The position numbers and the translations under genes are program-made. DNA of 23,887 nt from contig JAJXXB010000088.1 of assembly GCA_021781315.1 (NCBI GenBank), positions 1-23,887 on the forward strand, in the 5' to 3' direction. Of this stretch, positions 13,711 to 22,390 are shown piece by piece. Source of the DNA: Actinomycetes bacterium (GTDB taxonomy: Bacteria; Actinomycetota; Acidimicrobiia; Acidimicrobiales; RAAP-2). A model generated the notes under the pieces. It was not told where the DNA came from. It saw nothing but the letters and a program-made list of their open reading frames with translations, and did not search any database. The stretch's first letter is position 1. Every line of letters begins with the position of its first letter.

Positions 13711-15227
13711 CAGATGATCCCGTACGTCGGCGCGAGGTCGGCGAGAGCGCCGGGGGCCGTGAAGGAGAGCTCCGCGAGCTCGTCGCCCGACAGTGCGGGC
13801 AGTCGTTGGGCGACGTCGAGGAAGCGCTCGATCTCCTCGCCCTCGAGCACGCCGGCGGCGAGCGAGCGGAACTTCGACACGTAGTCCGCGCGCGCGAAGG
13901 GCGCCGCCCCGAGCGGGTGGGCGTCGGGCACCGCGATCTCGGCGACGACGCTCGAGCCGTCGACGAGGCGGGCCTCCAGGCGACCCCCGAAGGCCTTCTC
14001 GGCGGGGTCGACGGACAGGTAGCGGCGGCTCCACTCGGGGTCCTCGACGGTGCGGACCTTGTGCCAGAGGGCGACCGTGTCGCGACGGGTCGCGCGCGAG
14101 CGCGCGTAGGACCTCTCGTGATGCCAGGTGCCGTCTTGGAGGGCGACCGCGAGGATGTAGGCGATCGAGTGATCCAGCGTCTCGCGCGAGGCGTTCGGAT
14201 CGTTCTTCTGGGGGTCGTTCGCGCCCGAGCCGATCACCACGTGGGTGTGGTGCGAGGTGTGCAGGACGATCTCGACCACGTTGGCCGGATCCCTCAGCTC
14301 GGGGTGCTCGACGTGCAGGCGCTTCGCCAGATCGATCCAGGCCTGAGCCTGGTACTCGGCCGAATGGGCCTTGGTGAAGGAGTCGAGGATCGCCCGCGTG
14401 GGTTCGCCCGGCCCGGGCAGGGAAACCTCGTAGGCGGCGGTCGGTCCGTCGAGGAGCACGGCGATCACGCCGTTGTCGCCCTCGTAGATGGGCGTCGGCG
14501 AGGTCTGGCCGCGCATCGCGCGATCGATCGCCTCGATCGCGACCTTGCCCGCGAAGGCCGGCGCGTACGCCTTCCAGGTCGAGATCTCGCCCTTGCGCGA
14601 CTGGCGCGTGGCGGTCGTGGTGTGCAGGGCCTGGCCGATCGCGTGAAAGGTCACCTCGGGCGAGAGCCCCAGCAGCGCGCCCAGCCCCGCGGCGACCGAG
14701 GGGCCGAGGTGGGCCACGTGGTCGATGTGATGGCGGTGCAAACTCACGGTGCGACAGAGGTCGATTTGGACCTCGTAGGCAACGGCGATCGCGCGCACCA
14801 GGTCGGCGCCGGTGAGACCGCGACCGTGGGCGTGCTGGGCGAGAGCGAGGATCGCCGGGATGTTGTCGCCGGGATGCGCGTACTCGGCGGCGAGGAACGT
14901 GTCGTGAAAGTCGAGCTCGCGCACCGCGACGCCGTTCGCCCAGGCCGCCCACTCGGGCGAGACGCGAACGTCACCCGCGGCGAACACCGTCGCGCCCGGC
15001 GCAAGGCAATGGCGCAGCGCCATGTCGCGCGCGGCCGCGACCGGCGCGCGGCCGATCGAGGCCGCGGCCACGGCCGCGTTGTCGATCACGCGGTTGATGA
15101 CCATGTCGGTGACGTCGGGCTCGGGCGCGGGCGCGCTCGCCGCCAGCTCAGCCATACGAAAGGCGAGCTGGTCCTCGCGCGCGAGGCGCTCGTCGCTGCG
15201 ATGCGTACGCACCCGATACGTCGTCAG
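13710..15227 (-). CDS. prpD: 2-methylcitrate dehydratase, probable CTG start
   Basis: MmgE/PrpD-family enzyme, 505 aa, dehydrating 2-methylcitrate to 2-methylaconitate. Family signatures include [74 protein letters not shown] and [20 protein letters not shown], close to actinobacterial PrpD as I remember it. Start choice: the only conventional start is a GTG at 15212, which lies about 20 nt from AGGAGG. A CTG at 15227 is 5 nt from AGGAGG and forms CTGA with the stop of the IclR gene. It gives [10 protein letters not shown], matching the usual PrpD opening (..VRTHRSAE..). I therefore annotate CTG. No PrpC (methylcitrate synthase) is encoded in the window. Confidence 0.9.
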   Translation of the reverse strand: MTTYRVRTHRSDERLAREDQLAFRMAELAASAPAPEPDVTDMVINRVIDNAAVAAASIGRAPVAAARDMALRHCLAPGATVFAAGDVRVSPEWAAWANGVAVRELDFHDTFLAAEYAHPGDNIPAILALAQHAHGRGLTGADLVRAIAVAYEVQIDLCRTVSLHRHHIDHVAHLGPSVAAGLGALLGLSPEVTFHAIGQALHTTTATRQSRKGEISTWKAYAPAFAGKVAIEAIDRAMRGQTSPTPIYEGDNGVIAVLLDGPTAAYEVSLPGPGEPTRAILDSFTKAHSAEYQAQAWIDLAKRLHVEHPELRDPANVVEIVLHTSHHTHVVIGSGANDPQKNDPNASRETLDHSIAYILAVALQDGTWHHERSYARSRATRRDTVALWHKVRTVEDPEWSRRYLSVDPAEKAFGGRLEARLVDGSSVVAEIAVPDAHPLGAAPFARADYVSKFRSLAAGVLEGEEIERFLDVAQRLPALSGDELAELSFTAPGALADLAPTYGII

Positions 15228-16048
15228 GGGATCCTCCTCGAGATGGCCGCGCTAGCGCGCTTCAGTTCCATGACCAGGGCGTCGACGTCGCGCGGGATGT
15301 CCTCGATCATCGAGGAGAGCTGGATCGCGGCCACGGTCTCGCCCTCGCGGTCAAAGACCGGCACGGCGATCGACATGGCCCCGGCCTCGCGCTGGCCCTG
15401 GCCGAAGGCGTATCCCCGCTCGCGAATCACGCGCAGGCTGTCGATGAACTCCTGACGCCCGAGCACGATGCCGCTCGCCAGGGGGATGTTGTCCACGCCC
15501 TCGAGGAGCGTTTCGAGATCCTCGGCCGAGAGCGCCGCGGCGAGCACGCGCGCCCCGCCCACCATCAGGGGCATCTGCTCGCCCAGGGGCATCTGGTAGC
15601 GCAGCGGCGGGTTGCTCGGCACGCGCAGCAGCAGCACCTGGGTCAGCTCGTAGCGCACCGAGAGCGTCGAGGTGAGCCCGGTCGAGGCGGTGACCTGCTG
15701 GAGGATCGGCTCGGCGATCTGCACCAGGGGATTGGTCAGTCGAAAGGCCGCGCTGTTGAGGAGCGACGTGATGCCCAAGCGATAGTCGAGACCCTCTCGC
15801 TCGACGTAGCCGTGCTTGATGAGCAGGTTCACGATGCGCTGGGTCGTCGCCAGGTGCAGCGACGCGGCGGTCGCGATCTCGGTGAGTCGCATCGGCGCGC
15901 GCCGCTCGCGCAGGACGCGCAGGATGACGAAGGGACGGTCGAGGGAGCGCAGGCCGCCGCTCGCGCCCTCGTCGGTCTCGACCGCATCGACCTCGACGCC
16001 GGGCGAGGCGTCGCCGTTGGCCCGACCCTTCGTGCGCGCGGTCGTCAT
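15224..16048 (-). CDS. IclR-family transcriptional regulator
   Basis: 274 aa from the ATG at 16048 with AGGGG four bases ahead. N-terminal winged helix: [20 protein letters not shown] then [20 protein letters not shown], at about residues 35-90. The C-terminal effector domain shows [31 protein letters not shown] and [20 protein letters not shown], as in IclR/KdgR/PcaR proteins that bind small organic acids. It sits inside the operon it probably controls, 7 bp after the HMGL-like gene and overlapping prpD by 4 bp. Its ligand is likely an intermediate of the surrounding pathway. The near-perfect 15-bp palindrome at 19860-19874 resembles IclR-type operators and is a candidate target. Confidence 0.9.
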   Translation of the reverse strand: MTTARTKGRANGDASPGVEVDAVETDEGASGGLRSLDRPFVILRVLRERRAPMRLTEIATAASLHLATTQRIVNLLIKHGYVEREGLDYRLGITSLLNSAAFRLTNPLVQIAEPILQQVTASTGLTSTLSVRYELTQVLLLRVPSNPPLRYQMPLGEQMPLMVGGARVLAAALSAEDLETLLEGVDNIPLASGIVLGRQEFIDSLRVIRERGYAFGQGQREAGAMSIAVPVFDREGETVAAIQLSSMIEDIPRDVDALVMELKRASAAISRRIP

Positions 16049-16055
16049 CGCACCC

Positions 16056-17210
16056 CTAGTAGCGATCCCCATCGCGCGCGGCGTCGAGCGCCGCTCGCGC
16101 GGGCGACTCGATCGGGGCCGCCCAGGGCGAGGGCGCGCCGACGTAGGCGGCGGGCCCGAGACGGAAGTGCTGGGCCTGCTCCTCGGTCTCGATGAAGGGC
16201 AGGTCCATGGGAAAGAGCCGGTCCCCGCGCGGGCGCGGCCCGGCCTTGGAGACGTGGCCCCACAGGGAGTGGCCGACGACGTCCTCGGCGAGCAGGGCCG
16301 CCTCGATCAGCGCGTCGAGGTCGATGCCCGTCTCGATGCCCAACTCGTTGCACAGGTCCACCAGGTCCTCGGTGGGGATCATGCGCGTCATCCGGCCGTG
16401 ACCGCCGTAGGGGCACCCGCCCATGCCGCCCACGGAGGAGTCGAGCACGAGCGTGCACTCCGGCCCCAGGTTGACCATGGCCTCGTAGGCCGAGGTGAGC
16501 GCGGTGCCGCGCGCGTCGTGCAGGTGCAGGTGGATCGTCGTCACCTCGGGCCAGCGTTCGCGCAGGGCGCGCATCTGCTCGGCCACGACGTCGGGCCGGT
16601 TCCAGGCCATCGGATCGCCGATCCAAATGCGACTCACCCTCACGCCCGCCGCGGTCCAGAGCTCGTACTGGCGCTCGAGCATCTCCATGCGCTGGTCCTG
16701 GCTGAAGGGCCCCAGCCAGTTCGAGCCCCAGGCGGCGTTGATCGCGATGCCGGCCTCGGTCACGCCGGCCGCGATCGCCTCGGCGATGGTGCGCGGCCAC
16801 TGGGCGATCTCCTCGGCCTGGGTGCGGTTGTTGTTGCGCCGCACGAACACGTCGCACAGGTGCACGAGCGTGCGCGGCAGCTCGCGCGGCTCGCTGAGTT
16901 GGGGGTAGGCGCGCATGCGCTCACGTCCCCGCTCGTTCAGAGCGAGCGCGGTGTAGGTGACGCCGGGTCGCGGCGTGAAGCGCTGCACCAGCTCGTCCAC
17001 GTGGGCCATCTGGGGCGTCCACTTGGGGCTGACGAAGGAGCCGACGACGATGGTCGAGAGCCCCGTCGCCGAGAGGGCGTCGAGCAGGGCGAGCTTGGCG
17101 TCGATCGAGATCTCGGCGCTCTCGATCTGCATACCCTCGCGCATGCCCTCTTCAATGATCTCGACGCGCGGGTAGCGCCGTGCGCCGGTCGAATCAGATG
17201 ACGTGGTCAC
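16056..17210 (-). CDS. HMG-CoA-lyase-like (DRE-TIM family) acyl-CoA lyase
   Basis: 384 aa from the GTG at 17210 (GAGAGG 7 nt ahead), overlapping the CoA-transferase stop by 17 bp. Similarity to HMG-CoA lyase is clear: VEIIEEGMREGMQIE, ATGLSTIVVGSFVSPKWTPQ, HLHLHDARGTALTS, and DSSVGGMGGCPYGGHGR with the reactive-loop Cys. Two metal-site positions differ from HMG-CoA lyase. The Asp after Arg in GPRDGLQ is Glu here (GMREGMQ), and the Asn after the Cys loop is replaced (around HGRMTRM). The protein is also about 60-80 residues longer than typical HMGL (C-terminal AQHFRLGPAAYVGAPSPW). Being coupled to a CoA transferase, it probably splits a CoA-activated hydroxy acid into acetyl-CoA or propionyl-CoA plus an oxo-acid; citramalyl-CoA-like substrates are possible. 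Exact substrate unknown. Confidence 0.78.
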   Translation of the reverse strand: MTTSSDSTGARRYPRVEIIEEGMREGMQIESAEISIDAKLALLDALSATGLSTIVVGSFVSPKWTPQMAHVDELVQRFTPRPGVTYTALALNERGRERMRAYPQLSEPRELPRTLVHLCDVFVRRNNNRTQAEEIAQWPRTIAEAIAAGVTEAGIAINAAWGSNWLGPFSQDQRMEMLERQYELWTAAGVRVSRIWIGDPMAWNRPDVVAEQMRALRERWPEVTTIHLHLHDARGTALTSAYEAMVNLGPECTLVLDSSVGGMGGCPYGGHGRMTRMIPTEDLVDLCNELGIETGIDLDALIEAALLAEDVVGHSLWGHVSKAGPRPRGDRLFPMDLPFIETEEQAQHFRLGPAAYVGAPSPWAAPIESPARAALDAARDGDRY

Positions 17211-18396
17211 GCCGCAGCCTCTCAATCTCCTCCCTGGAGTATCCCAGGTCCGCCAGCACCTCATCGTTGTGCTGTCCGAGCGTGGGCGGGGCGAGCGAGG
17301 GGGCGAGCGCCTTGCCGTCGACGTGCACGCCGCTGCCCAGCAGCGACACGTGATCGCGCCCCGGCAGGTGGACGGGCACGTCGTGGACCAGTCCGCGCGC
17401 GACGACCTGGTCCTGGGCGATCGCCGAGCCCAGCGAGAGCACGCGCCCGGCCGGCACGCTCGCGGTGGCGAGCAGCTCTTCCCACTCGAGGGCACTGCGC
17501 GCCGAGAGGGCGGCCTCGAGTTCGACGGTGAGTGCGTCGCGGTTGTTCTTGCGATCCGTGCGCGTGCGAAAGCGCGGATCGACGACGAGGTCGCTGCGAC
17601 CGATCACCGCGCAGATCGCCTCGAACTGGGCCTGGGTGTTGGCCGCGATGTTGAGCAGCCCCTCGCCGGTCACGAAGGTGCCCGAGGGCGAGGAGGTCGC
17701 GTTGTGGTTGCCGTGTCGGCGCGCGGGACGCCGAGCGATCAACTCGTCCGAAGCGACCCAGCCGGTCGCGGTGAGGGCGGTCTCGAGCATCGAGACGTCG
17801 AGGAAGCTGCCGACGCCCTCGCGCTCGCGCCGGGCGATCCCGGCGCAGATCGCCATGGCCGCGGCGAAGCCCCCGAGGGTGTCACAGATGGGAAAGCCGA
17901 TGCGCGACGGGCCGCCACTCGGCGCGCCGGTCACGTCCGAGAGCCCCGCGAGGCCCTGGATGATCTGGTCGTAGGCGGGACGCCCGGCGAGCGGGCCGTC
18001 CTGGCCGAATCCCGACACCGCGCAGTAGACGAGTCGGGGGTTGAGTTCGTGCATCCGCTCCCAGGAGAATCCGAGGCGCGCGAGAACCCCGGGGCGCATG
18101 TTCTCGAGCAGGACGTCGGCGCGGGCGAGCAGGCGCGAGAACAGCTCGACGCCGGCCTCGCTCTTGAGATCGACGGTCACCGAGCGCTTGCCGGCGTTCT
18201 GGGCCAGGAACGACGCGCCCATCGCGGCGGCCTTCAAGTCCTCGTCCTCGCCCATCTCGCGGGCGAGATCCCCGGTGCCGGGGATCTCGATCTTGATCAC
18301 GTCCGCGCCAAAGAGGGCGAGCTGATATCCGGCGAAGGGACCCGCGAGGACCGTGGTCAGATCGAGGACGCGAATACCGTCGAGCAGTCCTGACAC
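17194..18396 (-). CDS. Class III (CaiB/BaiF-family) CoA transferase
   Basis: 400 aa, GTG start at 18396 with GAAGGA 7 nt ahead. Opens LLDGIRVLDLTTVLAGPFAG and has FGADVIKIEIPGTGD, GKRSVTVDLKS, LLENMRPGVLARLGFSWE, YCAVSGFGQDGP, YDQIIQGLAGLSDVTG and the catalytic Asp172 in GFPICDTLGG. These are the standard family III landmarks (formyl-CoA, carnitine, itaconate/mesaconate CoA transferases). It would move CoA from a donor such as succinyl-CoA to a carboxylic acid, which the overlapping HMGL-like lyase then cleaves. Succinate, the by-product, is also a PrpB product. Substrate not readable; context suggests a branched C5-C7 di- or hydroxy-acid brought in by the adjacent Liv-type transporter. Confidence 0.88.
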   Translation of the reverse strand: MSGLLDGIRVLDLTTVLAGPFAGYQLALFGADVIKIEIPGTGDLAREMGEDEDLKAAAMGASFLAQNAGKRSVTVDLKSEAGVELFSRLLARADVLLENMRPGVLARLGFSWERMHELNPRLVYCAVSGFGQDGPLAGRPAYDQIIQGLAGLSDVTGAPSGGPSRIGFPICDTLGGFAAAMAICAGIARREREGVGSFLDVSMLETALTATGWVASDELIARRPARRHGNHNATSSPSGTFVTGEGLLNIAANTQAQFEAICAVIGRSDLVVDPRFRTRTDRKNNRDALTVELEAALSARSALEWEELLATASVPAGRVLSLGSAIAQDQVVARGLVHDVPVHLPGRDHVSLLGSGVHVDGKALAPSLAPPTLGQHNDEVLADLGYSREEIERLRRDHVI

Positions 18397-18472
18397 GATT
18401 CAATCCTTCGAGCGGCGCCGTCGGGGCGCGAGGTGGGTGATGACATCGAGCGTCGCCGGGGCGACGCAGGGG

Positions 18473-18515
18473 GCCTCGTCGCGGCGGAGGGGGGCACCAC
18501 CCGCCGCGACGAGGC
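18473..18515 (-). terminator. Perfect 15-bp stem hairpin after the Liv-type binding-protein gene
   Basis: Arms 18473-18487 and 18501-18515, 13-nt loop, beginning 15 nt after the binding-protein stop on the minus strand. No U-tract follows, and a smaller stem (18451-18466) comes next. It lies in the only sizeable gap (134 bp) between the transporter genes and the catabolic genes, so it probably works as a partial terminator or mRNA stabiliser. Confidence 0.65.
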
Positions 18516-18530
18516 ACACCACTGACGTGG

Positions 18531-19823
18531 TTACTTCTTGCTTTCCTTCGCCACCACGGTCGCCAACTGCGTCGGCGTCACGACAGCGCGCAGGACGTTG
18601 TTCAGGTTGGAGTCGAATCCCAGCATCTGGAATCCACTGAACACGTTGTGGTACTTGTTGAAGTCGTCGTTACCGGCGGCTCCGTCATAGTTGATCTTCT
18701 TGCCCGCCTTGATCAGCGCCACGCACGTTGCGTACGTGCCACAGACCTTGCCCGGCGGATTCGAGATCTTCGTCACGTCCTTCACCCAGATCTTCGGGTT
18801 CGTCGACTTGGCGTAGGTCATGGCCAGCGAGGCGATGACCACCGAGTCGTACTCGTTGAAGGTCGTCGGGATGATGCTCGTCGTACGCCACACCAGCTGG
18901 TAGTCGGCCAGGAAGTGGTTGTAGGCGTTGTCCGCCGTGCTCGGCGAGGCCGGCAGTGCGGCGGTCAGCTCCGTCGACGCCGTCGGGCCGAAGGCCTTGG
19001 CGTAGGAGCCCTGCGGCGCGCTCTGGAGGTCGTCACCGATCCACGGGATGTTCATGTAGCCCAGCTGCTGGCCGTCGGAGAACAGCGTGGCGGCCGTCTG
19101 GGTGTCCATAGAGTCGAAGATCACCTGTGGGTTGCCCGCGAACGCCTGCGTCAGTTCGGAACTGTAGGACGACTGGCCCGGGGTCAGAACGATGTTCTGC
19201 TGGATCGTGCCGCCGAGCGCCTTGAAGGCCGCCTCGAGGGGCGGAACGAAGCCCTGGGAGTTGTCCGAGTTGTCGAAGATCAGCGAGGCCGTCTTCCAGC
19301 CGTGGCTGATGGCGTAGTACGCCATGGCGATGGCCTCGTTGGAGTCCGACGACGACGTGCGGAACACGTACGGGTACTGCATGTTGTCCAGCGTCGTGAG
19401 ACCGCCGACCATGAAGTCCGCCACGTTGTTCGGCTGGAACTGCCTGATCACCGCTTCGATGGTGGGCGAGAACGGCCCCACGACGAAGGTCGGGTGACTC
19501 AGCATCAGCTTGCGGAACGCCGGCAGAGCGTCGACCGAGTCGGCCGCGTCGTCGACGTAGGCCGTCTTGAGCTGGTGACCGAGGACGCCGCCGTTGTGGT
19601 TCACTTCGTAGATGCCCACCGCCACGCCGTGGGTGCCCCACGTCGAGAGCAGCGACTTCGAGCCCGTGAAGGGGAACATGCCCCCCACGACGAGTGGCGG
19701 CAACTTCTTCGCCGCGCCCGCGGTGCTCGCCAGGCCCACACTGGTGACCGAGGCCACCGTCGCGAGCGCGACCAGAATGGTCGCCCCCCGACGGCGCTGG
19801 GTCCACCGCTTCGTTACTTTCAT
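18531..19823 (-). CDS. Branched-chain-amino-acid-type (type 1) substrate-binding protein
   Basis: 430 aa, ATG at 19823 with GGAGG 7 nt ahead. The signal peptide has basic MKVTKRWTQRRRG and hydrophobic ATILVALATVASVTSVGLAS, cleaved near AGAA. The mature domain starts LPPLVVGGMFPFTG and shows GTHGVAVGIYEVNHNGGVLG, VVGPFSPTIEAVI, FMVGGLTTLDNMQYPYVFRT and FNEYDSVVIASLAM, the LivJ-type periplasmic-binding fold. It is the last gene of the livHMGF group. LivJ-like proteins with these neighbours bind amino acids, amides, urea, or aromatic and aliphatic acids. The catabolic genes just downstream favour a carboxylic acid rather than leucine; that is inference. Confidence 0.9.
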   Translation of the reverse strand: MKVTKRWTQRRRGATILVALATVASVTSVGLASTAGAAKKLPPLVVGGMFPFTGSKSLLSTWGTHGVAVGIYEVNHNGGVLGHQLKTAYVDDAADSVDALPAFRKLMLSHPTFVVGPFSPTIEAVIRQFQPNNVADFMVGGLTTLDNMQYPYVFRTSSSDSNEAIAMAYYAISHGWKTASLIFDNSDNSQGFVPPLEAAFKALGGTIQQNIVLTPGQSSYSSELTQAFAGNPQVIFDSMDTQTAATLFSDGQQLGYMNIPWIGDDLQSAPQGSYAKAFGPTASTELTAALPASPSTADNAYNHFLADYQLVWRTTSIIPTTFNEYDSVVIASLAMTYAKSTNPKIWVKDVTKISNPPGKVCGTYATCVALIKAGKKINYDGAAGNDDFNKYHNVFSGFQMLGFDSNLNNVLRAVVTPTQLATVVAKESKK

Positions 19824-19849
19824 TCAGGTACCTCCCCCTCAATTTCTTG

Positions 19850-19874
19850 TTTCGCGAAAGTGGGAACTTCCCAC
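19850..19874. promoter_or_regulatory. Two abutting palindromes between livF and the binding-protein gene
   Basis: TTTCGCGAAA (19850-19859) is a perfect 10-bp palindrome and GTGGGAACTTCCCAC (19860-19874) a perfect 7-1-7 palindrome, directly adjoining. The 15-bp size and TGGnAAnTTnCCA-like layout resemble IclR-family operators. An IclR regulator is encoded in the same run. It could also form a weak RNA hairpin. Confidence 0.5.
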
Positions 19875-19876
19875 CC

Positions 19877-20596
19877 CTACGACTTGTTCGCCTCCGCGCG
19901 GCCCAGGAAGATCGCGGCGAGATCGAGCGAGGCGATCTCGGACGCGGGTCCGTGGACGTGGTTGCTTCCGGCGACGAAGATGTGCACGAAGTCGGCGTGC
20001 TTGAGCGCGCGCTCGACGTTCTGTTCGACCACGAGGACCGCCGTGTTGGTGGCCTTGATCTGCTCGATCTGGTTCCAGACGACGTCGGTGTAGGCCGGCG
20101 AGAGTCCGGCCGTCGGCTCGTCGAGGACGATGACCGTCGGCTTGACCATCAGGGCTCGGGCGATGGCCAGCAGGTTCTGCTGGCCGCCCGAGAGGAAGCC
20201 CGCCTTCTTCTCACGCGCCTTGGCGAGGTCGGTGAAGACCGTGAGGATCTCCTCCATGCGCGCCACCGTGTCGCCGGTGGCCGCGAAGCCGCCGACCTCG
20301 AGGTTCTCGCGCACCGTCAGGTTCTTGAACACGTTGTCGTTCTGGGGCACGTAGACCAGGCCGTTGCGCGGGATCAGGTGGCCGGGCATGCGCGTGATGT
20401 CGAGGTCGTTGACCATGATGCGGCCCTTGCTCGCGCGCAATATGCCGACCACGGTCTTGGCGAAGGTCGACTTGCCGGCGCCGTTGGGCCCGACGATCGT
20501 CGTCAGCGTGCCAACCTCGCACGACAGCGAAATGTCATTGATGATCGGCGTGCGGCCGTAGCCCGCCGTCACGTTCTCAGCTAGCAGCGCCGGCAT
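19877..20596 (-). CDS. livF: Branched-chain-type ABC transporter ATP-binding protein LivF
   Basis: 239 aa, ATG at 20596, overlapping livG by 20 bp. Motifs: Walker A GPNGAGKS (36-43), VYVPQNDNVFKNLTVRENLE (the LivF-type Q-loop), LSGGQ (135-139), Walker B TVIVLDEPTAGLSP with Asp159-Glu160, and VLVVEQNVERALKHADFVHI. The EQN in place of a simple switch-His motif and the size are standard for LivF. One of two ATPases driving the Liv-type importer; a 53-bp gap with palindromes separates it from the binding-protein gene. Confidence 0.93.
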   Translation of the reverse strand: MPALLAENVTAGYGRTPIINDISLSCEVGTLTTIVGPNGAGKSTFAKTVVGILRASKGRIMVNDLDITRMPGHLIPRNGLVYVPQNDNVFKNLTVRENLEVGGFAATGDTVARMEEILTVFTDLAKAREKKAGFLSGGQQNLLAIARALMVKPTVIVLDEPTAGLSPAYTDVVWNQIEQIKATNTAVLVVEQNVERALKHADFVHIFVAGSNHVHGPASEIASLDLAAIFLGRAEANKS

Positions 20597-21377
20597 CGAT
20601 CACCTCTCCTAGGTAGGCGGACACGACTTCCTTGTTCTCGCGCAGGTCGCTCAGGCGACCCGTGGCGAGGGTGCGGCCCTCGGCGAGCACGATGACGTGG
20701 TCGCAGATCTTCTCGACCACGTTGAGGTTGTGCTCGACCATGAGTACGGTCACGCCCTGGTTCTTCAGGTCCAGGATGTAGCCGCCGATGCGCTCGATCA
20801 GCGCCGGGTTCACCCCGGCCATCGGCTCGTCGAGCAGAAGAACCTTCGGGCCGGCCATCACCGCGCGCGAGATCTCCAGCAGCTTCTTCTGGCCGCCCGA
20901 GAGGTCGCTCGCGCGGCTGTCGCGCAGGTCGTAGAGGCCGTAGGTGCGCAGCACCTCGAGGGCGCGCGCGACGTTCTCCTTCTCGACCTTGCTGACGCGT
21001 CCCGGGCGAAAGAAGATGTTGACCAGCTTCTCGCCCGGCTGGTCGTGGGGGGCCACGAGGAGGTTCTCGAGGACGGTCAATCCGCCGAGTTCGCGCGAGA
21101 GCTGGAACGTGCGCATCAGTCCCAGACGGGCGATCTTCTCGGCCTCCCAGTTGGTGGTGTCGGTCGAGTCGAAGTGCATGGTGCCGCCGTCGCTCTTCAT
21201 CAGACCCGACAGGATGTTCACCACGGTCGTTTTGCCCGCGCCGTTGGGCCCGATCAGGGCCGTGATCTGGCCGCGGGGCACCTCGAAGGTCGCGCCGTTG
21301 ACCGCGCGCACCCCGAGGAAGGACTTGGTGAGGTCCTTACAGCCCAGGGCCCAGTCGCTCGTGCTCTGTTCAGTCAT
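20577..21377 (-). CDS. livG: Branched-chain-type ABC transporter ATP-binding protein LivG
   Basis: 266 aa from the ATG at 21377 (MTEQSTSDWA), with GAGGGA ahead; a TTG six codons earlier is less likely. Motifs: Walker A GPNGAGKT (43-50), the LivG-type GLMRTFQLSRELGGLTVLEN, DLSGGQKKLLEISRAVM, Walker B VLLLDEPMAGVNP, and VLMVEHNLNVVEKICDHVIV. It overlaps livM by 8 bp and livF by 20 bp, so all three are tightly co-translated. Confidence 0.93.
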   Translation of the reverse strand: MTEQSTSDWALGCKDLTKSFLGVRAVNGATFEVPRGQITALIGPNGAGKTTVVNILSGLMKSDGGTMHFDSTDTTNWEAEKIARLGLMRTFQLSRELGGLTVLENLLVAPHDQPGEKLVNIFFRPGRVSKVEKENVARALEVLRTYGLYDLRDSRASDLSGGQKKLLEISRAVMAGPKVLLLDEPMAGVNPALIERIGGYILDLKNQGVTVLMVEHNLNVVEKICDHVIVLAEGRTLATGRLSDLRENKEVVSAYLGEVIDAGAAS

Positions 21378-22386
21378 GGCTCGCTCCCTCGTCAATGCTG
21401 GCGTACTCGCTGGTCGTCGTGGCGGCGATGCTCGCCGCGGCCGGGCTGCGCCGCAGCCTCTCGGGCACGATGCCCTGCGGGCGGAACCACAGCATGACCA
21501 TCAACAATCCGCCGATCACCATCGCCGCGATGTTGAGGATCAGACCCGGGTGCCCGGGGATCGCCGGCAGGAAGGCCACCAGGTGCACGAGCATGGTCTC
21601 GACCACCAGGGCTCCGACCAGCAGACCGATGTTGTTGCTGACGCCGCCGACGATGATCACCGCGAAGACCACGAAGGTCTCGCCCGGCAGCCACGCCGAG
21701 GGGTTGAACGAGGTGTTGAACTGGATGATCAGCCCGCCGCCGATGCCGGCGAAGAAGGACCCGATCATCATCGAGGTCAGCTTGTAGCGGAACACGCTCT
21801 TGCCGAGCGCCGCGGCCACGCCGTCGTCGTCGCGGATCGCGCGCAGCGTGCGGCCCAGCGGAGAGCGCGTGATGCGACTCATGATCCACCACATGATCAT
21901 CGAGATGGCCCCGGTCACCAAGGCGAAGACCACGGTGAAGCTGTTGGTCGTCAAATGCAGCACGCCGGCGAGCGGCGAGGGCACGTTGTAGAGGCCGTCG
22001 GCGCCGTTGAAGAGCGGCACGTAGTTGTTGCAGATGTCGTAGAAGACCAGCGAGAGCGAGATGAGCACCATCGCCAGGTAGTCCGTGCGCAGGCGACGCA
22101 GGGCGATGAAGGCCACCAGGATCGACACCACCATCGCCGAGAGCCCGCCGACCAGCAGGTTGAACGGAAAGGGCATGTTGAGACCCAGGATGTAGTGCTG
22201 ACCCGTGCCCACCGAGTTGGGCATGGAGACCGCCCCGGTCATGTAGGCGCCGATCGCCACGAAGCCGATGTAGGCGAAGTTGAGGATCCCCGTCTCGCCG
22301 TACTGGATGTTGAGCCCCATCGCGAGGATGAAGTAGTCGAACAGGAAGAAGATGAGGGTGAATACGTAGAGCCAGAATGCGGACAT
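21370..22386 (-). CDS. livM: Branched-chain-type ABC transporter permease LivM
   Basis: 338-aa permease, ATG at 22386, 4 bp after livH. About eight to ten hydrophobic segments. Landmarks are LNIQYGETGILNFAYIGFVA (the LivM-type N-terminal signature), LRRLRTDYLAMVLISLSLVF, SPLGRTLRAIRDDDGVAAAL (cytoplasmic coupling region), GSFFAGIGGGLIIQFNTSFN and VVFAVIIVGGVSNNIGLLVG. A 30-residue Ala/Ser/Thr-rich cytoplasmic tail follows WFRPQGIVPERL, slightly longer than usual. Confidence 0.92.
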   Translation of the reverse strand: MSAFWLYVFTLIFFLFDYFILAMGLNIQYGETGILNFAYIGFVAIGAYMTGAVSMPNSVGTGQHYILGLNMPFPFNLLVGGLSAMVVSILVAFIALRRLRTDYLAMVLISLSLVFYDICNNYVPLFNGADGLYNVPSPLAGVLHLTTNSFTVVFALVTGAISMIMWWIMSRITRSPLGRTLRAIRDDDGVAAALGKSVFRYKLTSMMIGSFFAGIGGGLIIQFNTSFNPSAWLPGETFVVFAVIIVGGVSNNIGLLVGALVVETMLVHLVAFLPAIPGHPGLILNIAAMVIGGLLMVMLWFRPQGIVPERLRRSPAAASIAATTTSEYASIDEGASHD

Positions 22387-22390
22387 CGTC

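Noticed and set aside
12811..14952. Apparent 713-aa fusion of a PrpD-region shadow frame with prpB
   Set aside because: The upstream part is the wrong frame of prpD; prpB has its own ATG at 13710 coupled to the prpD stop.
17211..17495. N-terminal 95-codon extension of the HMGL-like protein
   Set aside because: Lies inside the CoA-transferase gene in another frame with low-complexity sequence; the GTG at 17210 has a proper ribosome site.
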